Positions 1 to 10,424 of a stretch of DNA of 64,000 nt are shown piece by piece (the stretch's first letter is position 1; each line of letters starts with the position of its first letter). The DNA lies in assembly GCA_002189035.1 (NCBI GenBank), contig NEEC01000026.1, positions 372,001 to 436,000 on the forward strand, read 5' to 3'. The translations under genes were made by a program, and so were the position numbers. The notes under the pieces were generated by a model. That model searched no databases and was not told where the DNA came from. It saw nothing but the letters and a program-made list of their open reading frames with translations. The stretch is from Utricularia gibba. Taxonomy: Eukaryota > Streptophyta > Magnoliopsida > Lamiales > Lentibulariaceae.

Positions 1-664
1 TTTCCTGCACAATGCAATCATATTTGAGGACGCCAGATAGTATGCGTATACTCCTTTTAACAAGAGATGAAAATAGACCGGTGTTAGTTACCAGTGGCGG
101 AGAGCAAGACTTCATCTCCTCCAGGATGATCTTCCATGAATGAGGTAACATCATAAACCTAAAGGCAGGATTCATCTCACAAAATGATGCAACAATAACA
201 CCTTCCACTTTTTCAGGGAAAACCAAATACTCGAAAACCCAATGTGTCATTTCCAATACTCGAGATGAATGAATCATAATCCAGCAGCACTTAAGAATTT
301 CATTGGCGAACACCAGACATCAAACCAGTACACGAAATCCAAGCTCTACACAAGAAATAGTGCATAAAAGGGGAAAAAAGAATCCAGAATACACAAAGCC
401 GGCGATGGACAAGCAGGATCACAAGCCAACGAACTTACAGATACCCAAAATTCACTTTACACGCAATGCACCCACTAAAGATGAGATATTCCAAATGAAC
501 AAGCGAAGTCAGCAGAGCAGCCACTTTCCGAAAATTAGGAGGAAAACAAAAAGGGGAAAACCAAAAAGGTTTCTTACCTTTCCACCTATAATCAGCCAAC
601 AATCCTTACTCTTGTTGTGCGTCGCCACATCCTGGAAAGAGTGCACTTTCGGATCTGAAGCCAT
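1..664 (-). CDS. Cytochrome b5, 5' part (exons 1-2 and first bases of exon 3)
   Basis: Cytochrome b5 is a small haem protein of the ER (or outer mitochondrial) membrane that passes electrons to desaturases and P450-type enzymes. Exon 1 (664 down to 578) encodes 29 residues beginning MASDPKVHSFQDVATHNKSK and ends at a GTAAG donor. Exon 2 (158 to 92) follows a TTTAG acceptor and encodes VYDVTSFMEDHPGGDEVLLS and then AT; it carries the HPGGDE haem-ligand motif, whose His is the first axial ligand. A CAG acceptor at 5-6 opens exon 3 in the correct phase (Gly-Lys) before the window ends. The second haem His and the C-terminal membrane anchor lie outside. The start is the only ATG that fits the family N-terminus. 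The isoform cannot be assigned without the tail. Splice phases and the haem motif make the family call firm. Confidence 0.93.
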
Positions 665-863
665 CGCCTTCCGCTAGGCTACAGAGAGCAATAAACGAAT
701 TGATGATCCGGATCAAAAAGGAATGAATCGGTTAGTCCACATAGAAGAGTCACAAAGGAACAAAATCGATCGCGAATAACAGTGAGCAGCAGGAGATTCA
801 GCGTCTCGCTCACCGAATCACAACTCCCGAGGAAGCAGATGAGGACTGACGGCGTGAGCGCGT

Positions 864-981
864 GGGGATGGGAATTGGCTTCCTCCCACACTTATTTATA
901 ATAAACCCAAGCGAGGGTCACGCTGAATTAAATACCCAATATTATTTCTGCAGATTTTAGATGGGGGATGGGAATTGGCTT
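864..981. repeat. 18-bp perfect direct repeat, 100 bp apart
   Basis: GGGGATGGGAATTGGCTT occurs at 864-881, in the cytochrome b5 leader region, and again at 964-981. The second copy ends at the point where the region upstream of the exon-1-less AAA ATPase begins. The copies are identical and the DNA between them is unrelated to either, so this looks like a template-switch or repair duplication. Confidence 0.8.
891..900 (-). promoter_or_regulatory. Probable TATA box of the cytochrome b5 gene
   Basis: Read on the minus strand, 900-891 gives TATAAATAAG, about 230 bp upstream of the cytochrome b5 ATG. That would place transcription start near 860-870 and a 5' leader of about 200 nt without introns. 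This rests on consensus and position only. Confidence 0.5.
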
Positions 982-1268
982 TCAGAATCTTGGGTTTATC
1001 CTTTGTAGTTGTTGCTGGTCATTGCCTTCAGAATTTTTTTTTTTAATGCTTTAAGTCCCTCCCTGGTTTTGGATGCCGGTGACTTTAGTTGTGAAGGAAT
1101 TGGTTTGTTTATAGGAAAGATTAGATTTATTTGGACAGAAACAAGTCAAAACCGATTGAAATATTTCAATGATTCCGTTGGGAGTGCCTTCAGTTTGAAT
1201 TTTTTTTTGTTTTTTGTTTCTTGGCATATAAGTTGCAACTCATTTCAATGCTGTAATAACTTGCACAG

Positions 1269-2710
1269 GATATTGTTGCGTGTGACGTTGTTAATCCAGA
1301 CCACATAGATGTGAACTTTGATGCCATTGGTGGATTGGACGCTATTAAGCAAGAACTCTATGAATTGGTTATACTTCCCTTGAGACGACCTGAGCTATTT
1401 TCCCGTGGGAAGCTTCTCAGTCCACAGAAAGGCGTTCTACTGTATGGACCACCTGGCACAGGGAAGACAATGCTTGCCAAAGCAATAGCCAAAGAGTCTG
1501 AAGCCGTTTTTATCAATGTCAGGGTGTCTAGTTTGATGAGCAAATGGTTTGGCGACGCACAAAAGTTGGGTAAGTAGGCTGCCTGGTATATAAGTCAAGG
1601 TTCCCTGCTAAATAATTATTATGGATGGCCGTCGCTCTTAATTATAGCAAGTATTATTGTGTATGCTCAAAAATGCCCACTAGGCTCCCTAGTGTTTCCC
1701 ACATTATACTCTGCTCTATCTTTAGTAGAAACTTGTTCCGCTTGTTTTTATTTTATGAAGACGTATAGGGCATTAATGTTGCTGAATTGTGCGGCTTTTG
1801 AATGTCTCCCTCTCTTGAGATTTTGAAGTTTTCTAACTGTCTCACCCTTTTCCTTTTCTGGTGGAATTTCATGCACTTGCAGTGAATGCTGTTTTCAGTT
1901 TGGCGTACAAACTCCAGCCGTCTATTATTTTTATTGATGAAGTAGATAGCTTTTTAGGCCAGCGAAGGTCTTATGAACATGAAGCGATGACTAGCATGAA
2001 AACAGAGTTCATGGCATTGTGGGATGGTTTCACCACGGATGGTACGTTCTCTATTCTCGTATATCATCTAGAAAATATTTAATGATCTGGATCTAAAAAA
2101 TAATCAACCTTATTGGTCAGTATGCGGTACCTGAAGCGTGTCAATGTGTGTTCTATTACTCAAAATTTTACTTTTGAAATGATCCAGAACATGCCCGGAT
2201 CATGGTACTAGCAGCTACAAATCGCCCAGCTGAACTCGATGAAGCTATACTTCGGCGACTTCCCCAGGCATTTGAAATCGGCATTCCTGATCATAACGAC
2301 AGAGTTGTGATACTCCAGACGATATTGAAGAATGAGAAGGTGGAAGATGGGTTTGACTACGACCAAATATCAAGCATTTGTGATGATTACACCGGTTCCG
2401 ACCTGCTGGAGCTTTGCAAAAAAGCGGCATATTATCCCATCAGGGAAATGCTTGATGATGAGAAGGCTGGGAAATCATCTCAGGTGACTCTTGACTGAGT
2501 ACCGATTATGATTTTCTGTCCAGCCAACATGGGTTGTGTGTTCACTGACGCTCGCTCATCGATCAATTTGTTCAGGAGCCAAGGCCACTGAAGCAATCTG
2601 ATCTTGAAAGGGTCCTGGCCACAAGTAGACAGACAAGGGTCGCTGCAGCCCAGTTCCACCCACAGACTTCAGGGTCACGAGGGAGGGAGGGAGGGAGCGA
2701 GCGAGCTTGA
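1269..2710 (+). CDS. MSP1/ATAD1-like AAA ATPase, first exon not found
   Basis: Proteins of this family are membrane-anchored AAA ATPases that extract mistargeted tail-anchored proteins from the outer mitochondrial or peroxisomal membrane. Four exons join in phase: 1269-1569, 1883-2041, 2188-2483 and 2576-2710. Exon A has the conserved IGGLDAIKQELYELVILPL stretch and the Walker A GPPGTGKT. Exon B has Walker B IIFIDEVDSF. Exon C has the ATNRPAELDEAILRRLPQAF sensor and Arg-finger region. The usual first exon, carrying the N-terminal transmembrane helix and basic linker, is absent: only about 370 bp separate exon A from the cytochrome b5 promoter, and I see no open exon there. A Gly usual before AVFINVRV is Glu. 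The C-terminus runs into a (GGGA)n/(GCGA)n repeat before the stop. The AAA core looks intact, but without exon 1 this may be a truncated duplicate. Confidence 0.85.
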
Positions 2711-3900
2711 CTATCCGGTTCAGTCAATCATCAGAGACCTGTCGTAAGTAGTTGTTTTGTCCCAAGGTTGGGAACCTTGAGGAGGATAAGTAACGAAGAT
2801 TTAGTTAACAGAGTTAATTAGTAAAATACCTCACATTCTATATTAAATTGGTATAATACTTGATTTAAAAATCAATTTTGTTAAATACATATGTCTATAT
2901 TGACAATTTATCCTATTTTTACTCTTCATTTTATTTTTTTATTCGATCAATTTATCAAAATATCTGTGTTAGAAAAACTTTTTATCAAAATATATATTGA
3001 TTTTTCGTTATTATTAAATTACATAAATTCATTGTAATTAAAATATCTATAGTTTTTGCTAATAATGTATTTTTATCTTATATTATTTAATTTATGTAAA
3101 AAAAATAAATACGGTAAATTAATCTATATTCGTTTCAATGGTAGTGTCTTTTAAAATGTCCCTATATTACTATTACTAAATACTCAAGATTTAGTAACCC
3201 TTTTTGGTATTATTAGTCTTTTGTTTTATTTGATTTAATTACTTATATCAAATTAAATCAGTAATGAACCCATTAAAAAAGACATGTTTATGTTAAAAAT
3301 ACCGTTTTACTTGACACAAAATTTACTGATTTTGTGTAACAATTCATTGTATCGGGAAGTGTAATCTAGAAACTTTGGAATTTAATTCAAAATTTTATTT
3401 ATTTATATAATATGTTTTTAAGTATATTAAAAATACCGTTTTACTAAGTAATTTATGAAAATCCTTTTACATAGAATAATATTCTATATATAGAAACAAG
3501 AATCTAGATTCCAGTGTCTATATACAGCGGAACCAATGATTATTCATTAAAACACAAATCAAAGTCTATCTATTTCTCATTTAATTTAATTTATTCCAAT
3601 TGCACAGATAGACAAAACTTAAAATATAGGAAAAAATCATTTTTTGGTGAGCCGTAGGAGGGGAAAACCTCGTATACATTTCAAGGAGAGTGTATTGTTC
3701 ATCCACGTCTATCCCAATGAGCCGTTTATCCAATTGTTGCAATTGATGTTCGATCTCGAAGAGAAGGAAGAGATTTTCGAATCAATGGAGAATCAAATTT
3801 ATTTCAATGTTCCTCTTATTTTATATTGTCTTGAAAAAGGAGCTCAATTCACATGAGCTGTTCATAACCTTCTAAACCAAAGCAAAAGTTTTTGAAGGAA
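2711..3900. other. AT-rich intergenic DNA, no supported gene
   Basis: After the ATPase stop the sequence is mostly long A/T runs. An open stretch at 3644-3856 (70 codons from GTG) shows no motif I recognise, no splice context and no neighbour of similar kind; I do not call it a gene. Confidence 0.6.
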
Positions 3901-5870
3901 TTTCTGTCAAATCAAATGCAACTTAACTAAAAAAATACCATTGGGGAAAATTACATATTCATAGCTTATGGTAATTTTGAAAGTGCACAGAAACCGTCGA
4001 AATAATAAAATAAGATCGTATTCACAGGGAATTGTTATTGGAATTTTCTTTTCAAACAAAAATTCAAAAATACCGAAAACAAAAGAAAGATTTGGTTTTA
4101 AAAATAAAAAAAATGGCATTAGATCGAAGATCCATCTTACTTAAAACTCGTCCCTTGCATGTGTGCAAACCTTGAGGACTGACCTGCTTGCACAAGTTTT
4201 GGGGGTGTTATTCTAAAATATTGCTATTCGGTGACCGTTATAGCACCGTCCCTTGTTTTGTGGGATTATGGAATCAACCACGTCACCAGAGCCATTTCAC
4301 CTCTTGTGATAACCCATGTTTTTCTCACACCCAAATCTAACATCTACACCTCACACCTCATAAACAGATTAGACAGAATATGCATTACCAACGATGTCCG
4401 ATTGAGCTCTTCTCCATAGTTGCTTAAGGCCAACCTTTGATTTTCTCACATTCCCTTCGGGTTATGTGATACTAAACAGCACGTTGGTGAAGAAAACGTT
4501 GCAAAAAATAGAATCAAACCTCAATTTAAATGTCAAAAAACATAGTAAAACAGTCACACGCGCAAGACTTGCGCAAGTAAGGCTTCACCGTAGATTCTCA
4601 GCCACAAGTGCCTACACACGCAGTCTTGACTCTAACATAAAAATAGACATGAAAATAGGAAAAATACAAAGGAAAAGTGGTCAAAGACATCTCTAATGGT
4701 TGAGAGGGTGAATTATAGGAGAGTAGATCCAAGTTTTCGTATTGAGCTTATTTGATAGACTTGGATAAGATATTCTATTCAAATACTTTATCCAAATCTT
4801 CGAAGATCTTCATATCTCTATCTTATCCACGAACCTTGGACCAAATCTTCATGGCCCATCAAGTCCATAATTTGGTGGGTCTTGATTTCTCCTCAAATTA
4901 ATCCAAAAATGCTCTAAAAATCCACAAAATACTTTCTCTTCAAAAAGATCAAAGTAGTGTGAAAGATACAAAATCAATTGAAAATAATGAGAAAGTGGAG
5001 TTTAAGATAACTAAAAACAACACTCAAGAGTAATGAAAAAACATGTTTTGGAACGACACAAAATCACTTATCAATAGCATTACAAGTAAACTAATGCATT
5101 TTAATGTACCATATCATACATTTCAATAAAATAAAAAAAACATGCATTATAGTAATACATTCAAAACAATAGGTATTTTCAAAACAAAAAAAAAACAAAT
5201 TGAAGTTGGTTAGATGAATAGAAGAAAAGGACAAGCATTTTTAAAAAAATTCTGACACAAGTATTTAACTAAATTTTTGAAAATTATTCTGACATGTGAA
5301 GATTAAAACTAAAATCATTTAAAAAATAAAAACATTTCGTATATTTAAAAAATGTAATGTATGTAATTTAATATAAATATTTTTTTAATATTTTGAATTT
5401 TAATAAATATTAAGTTCATATGAATAATATATTATACATTTTTTATAGTAAAATCATATAAAAAAATATAATTTAGCTTCAAAATATAACTTAATTTATA
5501 TGAACATCTACCATAATTTGTAATTAACAATAAAATTTATAATAAAATATATTTTTTCAATTTAAATAAATTTTTAAATATACATTCATATTATATTATA
5601 TAATATCTTATGATAAACTAATATTATAAATATTATAAAGATATATAGTTTTAATAATTCATTAATAATTGTTTCATCCTCTATTTTTTGAAAACTTATT
5701 AATATAATATATTAAAAAAATATAACATCAAACATATTATAAAATAAATATATATTGTAAATATAAAAAAGATATATAATATTTTTTTATGACCTTTATT
5801 TCTTAAAAAAAGAATACATTATTCTTGTTTTTGAAATGCAGATGTGGAATGTTGTGATGGTATCCTCTCA
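3900..5870. other. Repeat-like noncoding DNA followed by near-pure A/T tract
   Basis: 3900-5130 has a more balanced base mix than its surroundings and looks like noncoding retroelement debris, but I see no polyprotein motifs, primer site or paired termini. 5140-5860 is almost entirely A and T. No open frame longer than 80 codons has recognisable content. Confidence 0.35.
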
Positions 5871-7128
5871 TTATCAATTTGTGTTATCTTTCGAGAAATC
5901 ATTTCTATAAATGATTGTGGTGGAGCCCAAAATCGGCAATATCTATGTGGAGGCAAGTAAAGGAGAGACTTATAAATCATAGGGTTGGGAAATAATGAAA
6001 CGAGTTTGTTTCGAACTAAACCAGCTGGAGAGAGGTTGGAAAAGCATCCTTATATCCTATCGCAAGCGGATACACCGATAAGTGTCAGAACTGGGCTGTG
6101 GCGATGGTTTTGGGCAATCTGAAAAGTAGCTGAATTACAGGGATGTCAGATCAGTTGGCGGTTATCTGTCAGGAGGACCACGGTACGGCTAAGAAGTACA
6201 AAAAGTACCCAACACTTAAGTAGTGTTCTGGAAAATTTTTGAAACCTGTTTTTACTTTTCAAAAATAATTTTGAAAAGTAAAAGTAAAAAGTAAAGCAGT
6301 GTTCCGTAATATTTCTACTGACTATTTCTACTTTTGAAATAAAAAAAATAATTTGTACGGAACACAATCAATTTCTATTTTTAATTATAGTAAAAATATT
6401 TTTAAAATCAAGTTATATGAACAGTAAAAATTAAAAGTAACAAGACCCCTACTTTTCGTTTTAATTCTATTTCTTCTAAGATTTCCAAAAAATATTTCTC
6501 CCATAGAACCAATTCTTGTTTCCCATAAGCGATGGCGAAACCTAGTGGTATTTGTAATCTTGGTGGACCAACTATAGTTTCTATAGAGGAATTTATTATG
6601 AGTCTTATTTTGTATAGCATATTTACTTCTCCTTTTGTTATCCATTATGCATGTGTCGAGGGATTTTTTTTCACTTGTTTACATGTTTCATTTGTTTTAT
6701 CATGTGAGTCTTTTAATTCCTCCATTAAAAAGGTAGTTCATGTTATGATTCATTATTACTGAATGATTTTTTTTGTTTATAGTATTTATTGTTTGTCAAA
6801 CAATAATCCAAAAGACTGCTTAAAATTGTTTCCCGTAGCAGAGGATAACTTGTATAATTATTTTTTTGTTAAATTGAGAAAACAATACTGGGATTTATGA
6901 TGGTTTGATCAAACTACCCAATAATGGAAACATGCTCTTGTTTGTTGTATCAACTTTGATTTATAGAGAAAGTTTATTGTTTTATCCCCTGCTGATTTTT
7001 TTTTTGTTTTTCAGAATGTTGTTTTGCTATTACTTGTTCATGATTTTCTTTGTTGTTGTGTTTTCTTATTTGTTGGAGTTGCATTTTTTCTTGAATGGCT
7101 TGTTTTTCTTTATAAGTTCATTTCACAG

Positions 7129-8159
7129 ATGGATATGGAGACAACCAAAGGTAAAAGAAAAAAAGATGTCTCATCTTCAAGTCAACCGAGTAAAGAATCT
7201 ATGAAGAAAGTAACATGGGATTTACCTACAATCGAGATCTTCCTTCAAGGGACACTAATGGAGGTTGAGAAAGGGAATTTTTGCAACACTTCATTTAATA
7301 AAGAAGGATGGAAAAACCTAATGAGTGGATTCAATAATACCCATCCATACAAATGCAATTTGGTGCAAATAAAAAATAAGTGGAATAACCTTCGAGAATA
7401 TTGGAGCGTGTATAAGAGTCTAAGCAATATGACTGGAATAGGATGTGAGGTTGATGGATGGACAATTAAAATGGATCTAGAATGATGGAAATTGCGAATT
7501 GAGGTTAATATATTTTTTGAAAGACCATATTCCTATCAATATTAGTATGTTTTGTTGCTTGTTAATGGTTATTGATTTCTTCCATTGAATAGCATGTTAA
7601 TTTGCTTTTTTATGTTGTCGACTTGTTCCAAAAAGTAGCAGGTTTTATTTTTTAATTATATATGATTCTGACTTCATACATGTGTTAATTAAATGAATTA
7701 GATACATATTATTCACTAGCTTTTACGTTATCAATATTAGTATATGTTAATAGTTCTGGAACTTTTACAAAACAGTAACGTTCTTTTAGTTTTTTAAATA
7801 TATCATGTTTTTATTTTTTCACATTCATCTCATTTTAATTACAATTGTTTTGTAGCAGGAAAATGTTGTAGCTGCTAAGTTCAAGAATAAACCATCTATA
7901 TTTCTTGAGTTGATGCAAATAATATTTGATCCCGTGGTTGGATATCCACCTGAGTGTTATGTGCCAAATGCAGGAATACAACAACAAGATAAAGAAGAGC
8001 AACAATTCAGATGAAAGAACTCCTGATGAAACTACTATGTTGGTTGTCTTTCAGACCCATGAAGGTGTCGTAACTGATTTGAATATTCAAGAGCAATCAA
8101 CACCAGCATCATCTAAGAAAAAAAAATTGTTCGTTGTAGGAACAGTGACCATATATTAG
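7129..8159 (+). pseudogene. Myb/SANT-like DNA-binding ORF of the Harbinger element, broken
   Basis: The ORF opens at ATG 7129, after a TTTCACAG acceptor-like site, with MDMETTKGKRKKD. A trihelix/Myb-SANT-like domain follows (KVTWDLPTIEIFLQ, then KNKWNNLREYW and a GWTIKMD end). This accessory protein normally binds the element ends together with the transposase. At 7483-7485 the expected Trp of an E-W-W motif is TGA, so the frame stops. Beyond it the frame continues to a donor after 7503 and resumes at 7859 (ENVVAAKFKNKPSIFLELMQ). A further frame change lies near 7985, before a Ser/Lys-rich tail ending at 8159. It is a pseudogene with recognisable domains. Confidence 0.7.
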
Positions 8160-8412
8160 AGTTGTCAACGCGGAAAGTGCGCTGCTACAGTACTAGCTCT
8201 TACCCTGATAAGACTTAAAACATAGACTGGACAAAATATTAGAGTTTTCGGCTCAATTGTTGCCAATTGAGCCTGTTTTCACAATAAACACATTCTAGCA
8301 GATTAAATACGCAAAAGAAGATAATTTAGCATACTAAATAACATTTATCCCTACAAAACATGCTTAAAAGCATATATAAAAACAAAATAAAAATGGTGTT
8401 ATCAGCTATCAG

Positions 8413-8637
8413 GTACGTTTGGTAGTTGCAACTATGAGTATTCACAACTTCCTAAGCCAACTTTGTGCAAAAGATGATGGATCTAACCTCACTTAATACA
8501 ATGACTTGAATCCATTACCTAAAACCGATGATGATCCAGTTGAAGAGAATGAAATACTATCTCAGTTGACTTCGATGGAGACCATTCGAGACATAATTCG
8601 TGATCATCTGTGGAATGCTCATAATGGGAGGGTATGA
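8413..8637 (+). pseudogene. C-terminal remnant of a Harbinger DDE transposase
   Basis: Following an AG at 8411-8412, the frame reads VRLVVATMSIHNFLSQLCAK, matching the conserved Harbinger C-terminus in which a hydrophobic helix precedes a His-Asn-Phe motif. It continues through DDDPVEENEILSQL and MetGluThrIleArgAsp to TGA at 8635, with one internal TAA. The catalytic Asp residues lie upstream in full-length relatives and are missing here. Confidence 0.6.
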
Positions 8638-9473
8638 GAAGTTGTTGCAACCATCATTTGTAATCTTTGTAACCTATGTAATAATGTTTCATTTAATGAT
8701 TTGTGTTTAGTAAGATTTATGTGAAATTGAATAATATATACCATTAACTAGAAATTAGTCACTAAAGAATAATGAGCCTCACGTCAAGTTTACGGCTATA
8801 GCAATTATTGTGTTGGACAAAAAATTAAAAACATTATGGTAGGGAACACTTCTAATTTCTAGATCTATTTCTAAATTTATTTTACAGAAAAACTGGAACA
8901 TTTTTAATTTCTATGAATTATTTCTACTTCTACTTTATATTTTTCGGAAAGTAGAAATAGTCAGTACAAATATTACGGAACACTACTTAAGAGTAACCAC
9001 TCCTTACTTTTCCAAAAATAACTTTTGTAGTCATAATTTTAAAAGTGTTTTTGATAGAATTACTTTTACAATTAAAAGTGTTCTAGAACAAAACTATTTT
9101 TACTTTTGAAAAGTAGAAATAGGTTTTAAAAATTTTCTAGAACACCCTTAACAGAATTCAGAATACGGTCGAGTCGACCTTTTCTATAAATATAAGGAAG
9201 TGTGAAAAAGAGAGGGTTGAACTTTCTGCTTTCTTGAAGTATGGATTCCTCTCTTTTTCTCCATTGGTGAAATTACACTTTTGGTGAGCTTCGACAATTC
9301 CGTGATTTTTCTTTCTCCCGGCAGTTTCCATGTAAAAATCTATATTCATTTTTACTTCCGCTGATCATACCACACATCCCAAACTCATAATACCTAAATC
9401 AGATCCAACTAGTTTGGCTTTAGCGGTAAGCTAAAATAAGTTTTCATCGCTGTACTAATTTGCGGCCGCAACA

Positions 9474-9493
9474 TTTTGGCGCCCACCATGGGG
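9474..9493 (+). other. Gypsy primer-binding-site region
   Basis: TTTTGGCGCCCACCATGGGG lies directly after an LTR end (CAACA at 9469-9473). The TGGCGCCCACC core is the form commonly seen next to the 5' LTR of plant Gypsy elements; this marks the internal start of the element. Confidence 0.6.
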
Positions 9494-10424
9494 CAAGATC
9501 TCTTGTCCCACTAGAGAAATCCACGAAAGCTGCATGTTAAACTTTCATCATAACGGATATCAGCACAGTTGTCAACATGAGTAATGAAGGAAGTGTCAGT
9601 GTGCAAGACTTTGGCCTTATGATCATCAACCGGGAACAACTGAAGGCCCTCATTATGGAAATATTCTTTGACATCAAGTCACCTAGAGGCTAAACTCTAA
9701 TACGCAGGTTGGAATGCCGAAAACGAGACAAAGAGCGGACAAGCGACCTATAGAGCCGGAATACCTTCAGGAGATGGAGACTGGATCTGAAACCGAGGAT
9801 GAAACATTGCGAAGGAAAAGGCACAACGAGATCATTTAGGAACCAGGTACAAATAGGGAGGAAACAGCGAGAGAAATCCTAGAGAAAAGAGAACAAGGGA
9901 TTAGACGAAATCAGTGAAAAGAGAAAGGAGATCAGCCTATGGACACAACAAGTGGCGAGAGAAGGCAAGGGATTTCGAGATGGCATCTAGCACGATGTGT
10001 GCACAGGGCACCGGGATGTACTGGTCGACATCGACTTGGCTCTAAAAAGCAGTGCGGAGGGGCTAATCGGAATGGTCGCCCTGCGTTTCGACCCTTTCTC
10101 AAACGAACTCATCACAAAAGAACCTGGAAGAGGGTTCAAGGTGCCAGACAGCATGCCGACTTATGATGGAAAAGGGGATTCTGTATGACATGTGATCGAT
10201 TTTGATATGAGGATGCCGACTTATGATGGAACAAGTTGTTCACTTGCTCGCTCCTCAGAGGGGCAAAGACTTGGTTCAAATAGTTAGAACCATGCAGCAT
10301 GAGATCTTATTGAAAGTTGGTGTTGATTTTCATCATCCGATATGCTGTCATCATTAAGGCTCTGCCATCCAAGACGGCCCTATATTCAATCAAGTACAAC
10401 CACCGAAAAGAGAGTCTGGGAAGG

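Larger units (their letters stand above)
6295..8987 (+). mobile_element. PIF/Harbinger-like element, internally deleted, nested in a related MITE
   Basis: The inner termini AGCAGTGTTCCGTAATATTT (6295) and, inverted at the right end, AGTAGTGTTCCGTAATATTT form a terminal repeat of about 40 bp with very few differences. TAA flanks both ends (6292-6294 and 8988-8990). The 2.69-kb body carries a Myb/SANT-like ORF and only the last 75 codons of the DDE transposase. The element therefore cannot move by itself. The TIR similarity to the surrounding MITE suggests that the two share a family. Confidence 0.78.
6219..9147. mobile_element. Small PIF/Harbinger-like MITE (outer) split by a related element
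   Basis: The outer ends 6219-6260 and 9105-9147 are inverted repeats (left AGTAGTGTTCTGGAAAATTT; right, read inward, AGGGTGTTCTAGAAAATTTT). Both are flanked by TTA (6216-6218 and 9148-9150), the target preference of PIF/Harbinger. Only 6219-6294 and 8991-9147 belong to this element, about 230 bp, a MITE. The rest is the inner element at 6295-8987. The MITE itself lies in the Gypsy LTR. Confidence 0.75.

Noticed and set aside
303-677. 124-codon plus-strand ORF
   Set aside because: It lies across cytochrome b5 exon 1 and the following intron on the other strand and has no recognisable domain.
1009-1308. 99-codon plus-strand ORF upstream of the ATPase as a possible first exon
   Set aside because: It is in a different frame from exon A at its end, T-rich, and lacks the family's conserved linker; no splice junction makes it fit.
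3644-3856. Isolated 70-codon ORF with protein-like composition
   Set aside because: Starts at GTG, has no known motif, no neighbouring exons and sits in A/T-rich DNA.
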